17,680 nt of DNA from Nanobdellota archaeon (GTDB taxonomy: Archaea > Nanobdellota > Nanobdellia > SCGC-AAA011-G17 > GW2011-AR17). This document shows positions 13,559-17,680 of the stretch, one piece after another; the stretch's first letter is position 1; each line of letters opens with the position of its first letter. The position numbers and the translations under genes were made by a program. Below the pieces are notes generated by a model that was given only the letters and a program-made list of their open reading frames with translations, made no database searches and was not told the DNA's origin. The stretch lies in contig JASEIA010000022.1 of the NCBI GenBank assembly GCA_030018575.1, forward strand, positions 1-17,680, read 5' to 3'.

Positions 13559-14077
13559 TCAATTGCATCTTTTTAAAAATTGCTTAAACTCATACCTGAG
13601 AATTTCTTCTGTCCAGCCCCTGTCCATTCTCATTGACTTAACCTCATTTCCCTTGCAGAAAAATCTCAATGCAGGAACCCCGCCAACTTCGTATCTTGGG
13701 GGTATTGGGCTTTCACATTCTTCTTCCTGGTCAACATCATATACCCCGCAGTATATCCTTTCTTTGAATTCATTGCATACCTTTGCATACTTGGGCTTCA
13801 TCAGCATGCACGGAGCGCATGACGGGCTGTAGAATTCCACAGTCGCGGGAAGCGCGCTTTTCAAAACCTTTTCATCAAAATTTTCAGGCGTCAGCTCTTC
13901 AAGCGAGGGCGTGGCTATGGAAAACCCGTAACCGAGATATCCGCACTCGTGCTGCCCTATCCTGCACTGGTGTGATGAAATATCTGCCAGACTATGCGTC
14001 TGCTCGGGAGCTTCAGACGGATTGCATGAAACGCCAAGAAGAAAAGAAAGCCCCAGCGCTTTAATGAAACCTCCCAT
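13559..14077 (-). CDS. Secreted lipobox thioredoxin (CAPC), second of a trio
   Basis: The product is 172 residues. MGGFIKALGLSFLLGVSC is a signal with lipobox GVSC (C18). A linker of about 40 residues carries two extra cysteines (C38, C45), and then the thioredoxin fold starts at LTPENF. The active site is SPSCAPCML (C87, C90), where the usual tryptophan before the first cysteine is serine; the cis-proline is in GVPAL (P135). The four recurring cysteines are 101, 110, 141 and 171, with an additional C121. Spacing of 10 and 8 residues between C90, C101 and C110 is identical in all three paralogues. Likely an extracytoplasmic disulfide oxidoreductase. A TATA box lies 27 nt upstream, predicting a leaderless mRNA. 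Confidence 0.85.
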   Translation of the reverse strand: MGGFIKALGLSFLLGVSCNPSEAPEQTHSLADISSHQCRIGQHECGYLGYGFSIATPSLEELTPENFDEKVLKSALPATVEFYSPSCAPCMLMKPKYAKVCNEFKERIYCGVYDVDQEEECESPIPPRYEVGGVPALRFFCKGNEVKSMRMDRGWTEEILRYEFKQFLKRCN

Positions 14078-14097
14078 ACATAATGTAATGCAAGGAT

Positions 14098-14108
14098 ACT
14101 ATATAAAG
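14098..14108 (-). promoter_or_regulatory. TATA box of the CAPC thioredoxin gene
   Basis: Minus-strand CTTTATATAG is centred about 27 nt before the ATG at 14077. Confidence 0.6.
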
Positions 14109-14115
14109 TATTTGC

Positions 14116-14508
14116 TTAATTGCAGGACCCAATAAAGTCTTCCATTCTCTTTTTTAAGTCTTCCTTTGATATCTTGCCTTCAATTCTGTCTTCCTGCACG
14201 CCATGGCAGTAGAACCCGATGATGGGCACGCTATCCGCCCCAAATTTTGATGAGCCGTCATCTGTCTCATGGTCAGTGTTGTATGCGGCGCAGTAAACCT
14301 TTCCCTCAAGCTCGCCGCAAACATCCTCAAATACAGGCCTTAGCTCTCTGCACGGCCCGCACCATTTTGCATAAAACTCAACAGAGGCAGGAAGAGGGTT
14401 ATTGTATACCTTCTCTTCAAAATTGTCAGGCGTTAATTCCTCTGATGTATTCGCAGTGCCCAGTGCAAAAAAGCCCAATGCAGCTGCGATTAATTGCTTT
14501 ATTGCCAT
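14116..14508 (-). CDS. Secreted thioredoxin (CGPC), third of a trio, directly after tRNA-Arg
   Basis: The product is 130 residues from the ATG at 14508. A longer start at 14535 is rejected because it lies inside the tRNA. MAIKQLIAAALGFFALGTAN is a signal peptide without a lipobox cysteine, so the mature protein may be soluble or anchored by the uncleaved signal. The classical active site AKWCGPCREL (C50, C53) and SVPII (P95) are intact. Recurring cysteines are 64, 73, 101 and 129. The ATG starts 2 nt after the tRNA discriminator base and has no Shine-Dalgarno or separate TATA box, so it is probably made from the tRNA transcript after 3' processing. Likely the general reductase or oxidase of the trio. 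Confidence 0.87.
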   Translation of the reverse strand: MAIKQLIAAALGFFALGTANTSEELTPDNFEEKVYNNPLPASVEFYAKWCGPCRELRPVFEDVCGELEGKVYCAAYNTDHETDDGSSKFGADSVPIIGFYCHGVQEDRIEGKISKEDLKKRMEDFIGSCN

Positions 14509-14510
14509 GA

Positions 14511-14600
14511 CGGGCCCGATGAGATTTGAACTCACGACCTACTGCTTTCTTCCATTTAAGGTAGGAGGCAGTCGCGCTATCCAGGCTGCGCTACGGGCCC
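14511..14600 (-). tRNA. tRNA-Arg (anticodon CCU) with 15-nt intron
   Basis: On the minus strand the acceptor stem GGGCCCG (14600-14594) pairs with CGGGCCC (14518-14512), with discriminator G14511 and no CCA. The D stem is GCGC/GCGC. The anticodon stem ACTGC (14572-14568) pairs with GCAGT (14545-14541). The T arm GTGAG/CTCAT holds TTCAAAT. The loop spans 22 nt. Removing 14561-14547 leaves CTCCTAA with anticodon CCT at 14565-14563. The body closely matches archaeal tRNA-Arg as I know it, supporting this identity over alternatives within the long loop. Confidence 0.9.
14547..14561 (-). other. tRNA-Arg intron at position 37/38
   Basis: The 15-nt intron is CCTTAAATGGAAGAA. A bulge-helix-bulge can be drawn: bases 32-35 (CTCC) face intron bases 10-13 (GAAG) with one C-A mismatch, flanked by 3-nt bulges TA/C and AA/A. 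The splice points then fall after the second base of each bulge, as the archaeal tRNA endonuclease requires. C2-G9 closes an inner loop. Confidence 0.75.
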
Positions 14601-14627
14601 AATAGGTTATCTGAAGTATAGAAATAC

Positions 14628-14637
14628 TATTTAAAGG
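14628..14637 (-). promoter_or_regulatory. TATA box for tRNA-Arg (and the thioredoxin behind it)
   Basis: Minus-strand CCTTTAAATA predicts a start about 6 nt upstream of the mature tRNA 5' end at 14600. It is the only promoter seen ahead of the CGPC thioredoxin gene. Confidence 0.6.
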
Positions 14638-14640
14638 TTT

Positions 14641-15318
14641 TTAACGAGCCATAAGCTTTCCGGCATAGAAAGAAATGAGCCCCAGCACCTTGCTAAACTT
14701 CAAAATAGACACAAAAAACGCATCGCTCGTGCCAATGCAGGTAATGCCCATTAGCCTGCCTTCAGCGCTCACTGCAATGCCCCCTGAATCACCCCTTCTT
14801 GCAGGAATGTCAGAGACAAAATGGTTTGCCAGGGAAACCTCGCCCCCTGATTCCAATTTGACATTTTGGTTATAAGTGCCCATTACAAAACCGCATTTCA
14901 TGGCCGCGCTGCCTTCACGCCTTGCCATCATTGCAAAAGGCACATTCTTTATTTCCCCGCCTGCATAAATCCTGTACCTCCTTGCAGCTGGCTCTCCGCC
15001 AATCTCTGCCTTGACAAGTGCAACATCCTCTTTTTTGCCCCAGCAGCATATTTTTTCAATAGGATAAGAATATCCGTTATGCAAATAAATCCTTGTTCCT
15101 GAAAAATCCCTGTCAACGCAGTGCCTTGCAGTGATGAAATATCCGTTGTCAGTAACCAGAAGCCCGTTGAATGAATGCTGCCCGCACTGCCTTGCCTCTA
15201 TAAGCCCTTCCTCAAGGCGCTTTTTTGACTCTTTTGCAGAGATGCTTTCCCCCCAATACAAGTTCTGCACAAAATCTTCCAGTGCCTGCGCATCTTTCTT
15301 AAAATTCAGCAAAGCCAT
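14641..15318 (-). CDS. Trypsin-like serine protease, apparently cytoplasmic
   Basis: The product is 225 residues with a chymotrypsin-fold catalytic triad in order: H66 in ITARHCVD, D98 in KKEDVALV and S178 in RRGDSGGIA, with the oxyanion-hole GDSGG intact. The start at 15318 is favoured over 15360 because a TATA box is centred 27 nt upstream and the longer start overlaps the end of the upstream gene. From this start no signal peptide is present (MALLNFKKDAQALEDF), although the 14 extra residues of the longer form are hydrophobic and could serve as one. No PDZ domain follows, unlike HtrA proteins. The C-terminus is hydrophobic (SILKFSKVLGLISFYAG) and may associate with the membrane. Substrate unknown. 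Confidence 0.82.
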   Translation of the reverse strand: MALLNFKKDAQALEDFVQNLYWGESISAKESKKRLEEGLIEARQCGQHSFNGLLVTDNGYFITARHCVDRDFSGTRIYLHNGYSYPIEKICCWGKKEDVALVKAEIGGEPAARRYRIYAGGEIKNVPFAMMARREGSAAMKCGFVMGTYNQNVKLESGGEVSLANHFVSDIPARRGDSGGIAVSAEGRLMGITCIGTSDAFFVSILKFSKVLGLISFYAGKLMAR

Positions 15319-15339
15319 AAAAGATGAAATAAATAAGGA

Positions 15340-15350
15340 GTTTATAAAAC
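15340..15350 (-). promoter_or_regulatory. TATA box for the protease gene
   Basis: Minus-strand GTTTTATAAAC is centred about 27 nt before the ATG at 15318 and overlaps the stop codon of the PIN-ATPase gene. Confidence 0.55.
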
Positions 15351-17164
15351 TATGCAGCAATCTTCAGCTCAACCTTCTTGCCCAAATCAAGCGCCTTCAC
15401 AAGCTCTTTTCCAATCGGCCCATTCTTGTTTATCTTTATCTCGCCCCTCTTGCTTGTGGTTGAGGTGAATAAGAAAGCGCCGTCAATAAAAGCTTCAACA
15501 GATTCGCCTGGCTTTGAAGTATACAATAATATTGAATTCCCTCTTTCCTTAACAGTGAAATTCAAAGGCTTTCCCTCCTCCCTTGTTGACTTCATCGGCT
15601 CAAGCTGTATGCTTACCCCCAGCCTTCTTTCAATTTCAGTGATTGTCCTTCCTTCTTTCCCTATAATGCGCGCCATGTCCCTTTCAGGCACATACACTTT
15701 TGCCTTGTTTCCTGAAACCATCTCAGCCTGCGCAGAAGCAGTGTAATCCATCATTGCATTCTCAATCTGCCTTGCAGCCAATGAATGCGCGGCTGATGCT
15801 TTTTCCCCGCCTGCAACAACAGGAATCATCACTGTTTCCTCGCCATAGCTGTAAATCTCATATTCCAATTGCTTTGTCTCAAAATCGCGAACCTCGACAA
15901 CAGGCCTTGCCAAATCAGCTTCTGTCATGCCAGTCGGCATCTTGACAGTCATCTTGACAGAAAGCACTTTTCCGATTTTTCCCTCTTTTATGAAAATGAC
16001 AGTGTCAAGTATCTGCGGTATTGTCCCCAGCTCAGCCCTTCCGATAAACCTCTGGATTGCGTCAATGGGATTTGTCGCGTGGACAACTCCCGCCAGGCCA
16101 ATGCCTGCAAGCCTCAAGTCAATATATAATGCAAAATCCTTTGTGTTTCTCATCTCATCAAAGACGCAGTAGTCAGGCCTTGAAAGCAAAAGAATGTCAT
16201 GTATTTCCTGCGCTTCGCCGTGGCTTATTGAATACTGTGTTATTGCAGGGCTCAGCACCATGTCCCTTGGCGCTTCAAGTGTCTTTACTGTTTTCCTTTG
16301 CGAAGCGTAATATTCTGCCAATGAGCTTGCGAATGTAGTCTTTCCGTTTCCAGGGGCTCCTGCAATCAAAATTCCAGAAGCTTCCTCATTGATTCTCTTT
16401 GTCAGCTCAGGGCTCATGTTGTATTCATTGATGTTCAATTGCTTAATCGGCTTTACAGCAGTAATCTCCCATCCGTCTGAGAACGGCGGCCTTGTGATTA
16501 CAATCCTGTGCAGCCCCATCTGGACAATTGTGCTTCCAGGACGTTCAATTTCAACAAATGAGTCCGGTTTTTCCTTCGGGCTTTCGATTATTTCCCTTGA
16601 TATTTCCTTTATCTCGTCCTGCGCCATTTCCTTGTTCATCAAAGAGACAAAATCCCAGCGCCCGGGGAATCCCTTCTTTGCATACGGCTGGACTCCCTCT
16701 TTCAGATGCACTGACATTGTTGTCGCGTCAAAGAATGTCTCGATTTTCAATTTTCTTCCTGTTTCCTCAAGCGCAACAAGGATTGTCCTTATGCCCATTG
16801 CCTCCGCTGCAGTATGCTTTGACTTGCTTGTTGTTACAAAAATTGCGCCCTCATCAAAAGCCAGCTGCCTTGCCAGCGCATCTGTCTCGTCAAAATTCAG
16901 CCTGTTAAGCTCTGCAGTTGATATTCTCTTGCCTGCCACCTTCATCTTTTCTCCGGCGACTTTCTTCAATGCCGCAAGCTCGTCAAGCCCCAGGTAGCCT
17001 GCTGCCTTTTCCTTTGCAGCTTCCTGCTCAAACAGCTGCAGCATTGATTCTGATATTATGATCATATCTGCCTTGAATTCTCCTGTCTTGATTTTCTTTG
17101 ACAAGATTTCCTCAATAAGGACAGACGAGTCCGGAACCAGTTTGTCTATGTTCGCCGCTTTCAT
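15350..17164 (-). CDS. pina: PIN domain-ATPase-KH protein (PINA-type)
   Basis: The product is 604 residues in three parts. A PIN-like domain spans about 6-150, with acidic positions D12 (VPDSSVL), E39 and D92/D95 (FDETDA); the last PIN acid is not clear, so nuclease activity is uncertain. A PilT/VirB11-like secretion-type ATPase spans about 205-450, with Walker A GAPGNGKT (269-276), Walker B DYCVFDEMRN (D336, E337) and a histidine-rich box near VVHATNP. A KH domain lies at about 488-523 with GKEG loop IIGKEGRT, followed by a small beta domain. This architecture is widely conserved in archaea. The Sulfolobus PINA protein is reported as a Holliday-junction branch-migration ATPase working with Hjc. 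An AT-rich promoter is centred about 27 nt before the ATG. Confidence 0.93.
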   Translation of the reverse strand: MKAANIDKLVPDSSVLIEEILSKKIKTGEFKADMIIISESMLQLFEQEAAKEKAAGYLGLDELAALKKVAGEKMKVAGKRISTAELNRLNFDETDALARQLAFDEGAIFVTTSKSKHTAAEAMGIRTILVALEETGRKLKIETFFDATTMSVHLKEGVQPYAKKGFPGRWDFVSLMNKEMAQDEIKEISREIIESPKEKPDSFVEIERPGSTIVQMGLHRIVITRPPFSDGWEITAVKPIKQLNINEYNMSPELTKRINEEASGILIAGAPGNGKTTFASSLAEYYASQRKTVKTLEAPRDMVLSPAITQYSISHGEAQEIHDILLLSRPDYCVFDEMRNTKDFALYIDLRLAGIGLAGVVHATNPIDAIQRFIGRAELGTIPQILDTVIFIKEGKIGKVLSVKMTVKMPTGMTEADLARPVVEVRDFETKQLEYEIYSYGEETVMIPVVAGGEKASAAHSLAARQIENAMMDYTASAQAEMVSGNKAKVYVPERDMARIIGKEGRTITEIERRLGVSIQLEPMKSTREEGKPLNFTVKERGNSILLYTSKPGESVEAFIDGAFLFTSTTSKRGEIKINKNGPIGKELVKALDLGKKVELKIAA

Positions 17165-17186
17165 AACGAAATATAGGAAGAGGTTG

Positions 17187-17196
17187 TTTATTATAT
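17187..17196 (-). promoter_or_regulatory. TATA-like box for the PIN-ATPase gene
   Basis: Minus-strand ATATAATAAA, centred about 27 nt before the ATG at 17164, lies within a longer AT-only stretch to 17200. Confidence 0.5.
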
Positions 17197-17249
17197 TATT
17201 GGTTGGAAAAAATAATATGATAAGGAGTATAAAACAAATAGGAAAGCCG

Positions 17250-17268
17250 ATGAGCGTGATACGCTCAT
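17250..17268. repeat. Perfect 8-bp hairpin
   Basis: ATGAGCGT (17250-17257) and ACGCTCAT (17261-17268) pair perfectly around a GAT loop. Downstream on the minus strand is T-rich sequence, so it could help end the SNase transcript. Confidence 0.6.
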
Positions 17269-17270
17269 GT

Positions 17271-17309
17271 GAGAGTGGCTTCGCTTGTGCCTTCGAAGCT
17301 ACGCTTCTC
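17271..17309. repeat. Compound hairpin next to the SNase gene
   Basis: GTGGCTTCG (17275-17283) pairs with CGAAGCTAC (17294-17302) with one G-T pair, and GAGA (17271-17274) pairs with TCTC (17306-17309) after a 3-nt bulge. Its end is 9 nt from the stop codon of the SNase gene. It may be a terminator or the edge of an inserted segment. Confidence 0.5.
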
Positions 17310-17318
17310 AGGCGAGAT

Positions 17319-17585
17319 TTATCTTAATCTATTATTAATACTTTTTCGATTACTTCTTATTTCCGCAACTAATCTACCATAACTTCGTCCTACAGGCACT
17401 ATTGTTACAGTTTTGCCCCCAATCAATTCTTTTAATCTATTTGTGGCTTTTGTCCCGCCAAATTGATATCTTTCCGGGGCATTTATATTAGCTAGTCTAA
17501 TTTTAGTTGTACCTTGAATTTTTCTACTAATAACAAATGTATCTCCATCGATAATATATCTGACTTTTCTTTTTATTCCTTCCAT
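17319..17585 (-). CDS. Small SNase-like (thermonuclease-family) protein
   Basis: The 88-residue protein matches the staphylococcal nuclease core: YIIDGDTFVI, then KIRLANINAPE, an Ala/Leu helix with LKELIGGKTVTIV, and GRSYGRLVAEI. By alignment with S. aureus nuclease, the DGDT aspartate, the R35, E43 and R87 equivalents are present, but the D40 calcium ligand position is Asn (NINAPE), so activity is uncertain. The end NNRLR is a few residues shorter than relatives I recall. The gene is clearly AT-richer than the rest of the window. A GAGGTG Shine-Dalgarno lies 4 nt before the ATG. No signal peptide is seen. Probably part of a short unit with the frame ending at 17611. Confidence 0.78.
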   Translation of the reverse strand: MEGIKRKVRYIIDGDTFVISRKIQGTTKIRLANINAPERYQFGGTKATNRLKELIGGKTVTIVPVGRSYGRLVAEIRSNRKSINNRLR

Positions 17586-17589
17586 TAGG

Positions 17590-17595
17590 CACCTC
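17590..17595 (-). promoter_or_regulatory. Shine-Dalgarno of the SNase-like gene
   Basis: Minus-strand GAGGTG lies 4 nt before the ATG at 17585, consistent with an internal gene of an operon. Confidence 0.5.
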
Positions 17596-17610
17596 TTAAT
17601 ACTAATTGAG

Positions 17611-17680
17611 TTATATTTCTATTACCTCGAGTTTAGCAATTAATCTGGGTGCCGAAACAGGATAGGCGGGATTTCTCGTC
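17611..17680 (-). CDS. Possible C-terminus of an upstream gene (partial)
   Basis: One minus-strand frame is open from the window edge to TAA at 17613-17611 and ends with TRNPAYPVSAPRLIAKLEVI plus two residues. It stops 25 nt before the SNase ATG, a typical operon spacing. Only 22 residues are visible and a second frame in the same stretch also reads without a stop for 12 codons, so this is tentative and no family can be assigned. Confidence 0.3.
   Translation of the reverse strand, partial: TRNPAYPVSAPRLIAKLEVIEI

Noticed and set aside
14509..14535. Longer thioredoxin start at 14535
   Set aside because: The extra nine codons lie inside the tRNA-Arg T and acceptor arms; the ATG at 14508 begins a normal signal peptide.
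15319..15360. Longer protease start at 15360
   Set aside because: It overlaps the PIN-ATPase stop and places the TATA box inside the coding region; kept only as a possible alternative because its 14 residues are hydrophobic.
16389..16997. 202-codon plus-strand ORF within the PIN-ATPase gene
   Set aside because: It is entirely antisense to a conserved multi-domain gene and its sequence is the Ser/Phe/Ile-rich pattern expected of an antisense frame.
17250..17309. Hairpins read as a CRISPR array or as terminal inverted repeats of an insertion sequence
   Set aside because: The two hairpins differ in sequence, are not regularly spaced, and no transposase or matching copy is in the window.
17640..17680. 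Possible tRNA 3' part on the minus strand at the window edge
   Set aside because: The GGCGGGATTT stretch lacks a T-loop TTCRANN sequence and no acceptor pairing can be made within the window.

Overview
The window reads as archaeal, most likely a small-genome DPANN-type lineage, although the exact phylum cannot be fixed from sequence alone. Five things support this. There is a tRNA-Arg(CCU) with a 15-nt intron at the canonical 37/38 position, in a bulge-helix-bulge setting. Neither tRNA encodes CCA. TATA boxes are repeatedly centred 25-29 nt upstream of an ATG, as expected for leaderless archaeal mRNAs. The protein families include a PIN-ATPase-KH protein (PINA type) and a MEMO-family protein. 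Finally, many short, tightly packed genes are seen.

Layout. 1-1512 (+): C-terminal part of a large calcium-binding-repeat surface protein with one membrane anchor and a short helical cytoplasmic tail. 1557-1628 (+): tRNA-Gly(UCC) with a hairpin/T-run terminator. 1711-2139 (+): Nudix hydrolase, converging on 2114-2842 (-), a HAD-like hydrolase. 2941-4205 (+): a two-gene unit of a YdjM-like membrane hydrolase and an alpha/beta hydrolase, then a PHP-domain protein at 4240-4998. 5044-6133 (+): a nucleotidyltransferase (MNT) and HEPN pair with an unusual 119-nt out-of-frame overlap and an operator-like palindrome cluster at the promoter. 6126-6947 (-): MEMO-family protein. 6980-8678 (-): an unrecognised three-gene operon whose first gene is a 43-codon ORF missed by ordinary length cut-offs and resembling the N-terminus of the second gene's product.

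8784-14600 (-, with one small + gene) is an envelope-oriented region. It holds a lipobox protein (8784-9365), three neighbouring surface proteins that share a C-terminal domain (9529-12721, one membrane-anchored and two lipobox), a two-helix membrane protein (12786-13034, +), and three consecutive secreted thioredoxins (13031-14508). The thioredoxins have intact CxxC sites and four further cysteines at conserved positions. The last is encoded 2 nt downstream of the tRNA-Arg. I infer an extracytoplasmic thiol/disulfide system next to its possible Cys-containing clients. This is the best candidate for an undescribed system here, but the link rests on proximity and cysteine content only.

14641-15318 (-) is a trypsin-like protease with a complete catalytic triad but no evident signal peptide. 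15350-17164 (-) is the PIN-ATPase-KH protein. The last 500 bases hold two strong hairpins, a small AT-rich SNase-like gene (17319-17585, -) and the end of another minus-strand frame. That stretch differs in base composition and may be recently acquired.

Gene expression seems to come in two styles. Most single housekeeping-type genes start about 27 nt after a TATA box with no leader. The surface lipoprotein genes and the SNase gene have leaders with Shine-Dalgarno sequences. No stretch over 300 bases lacks a gene, and no CRISPR array, rRNA or insertion sequence was seen.
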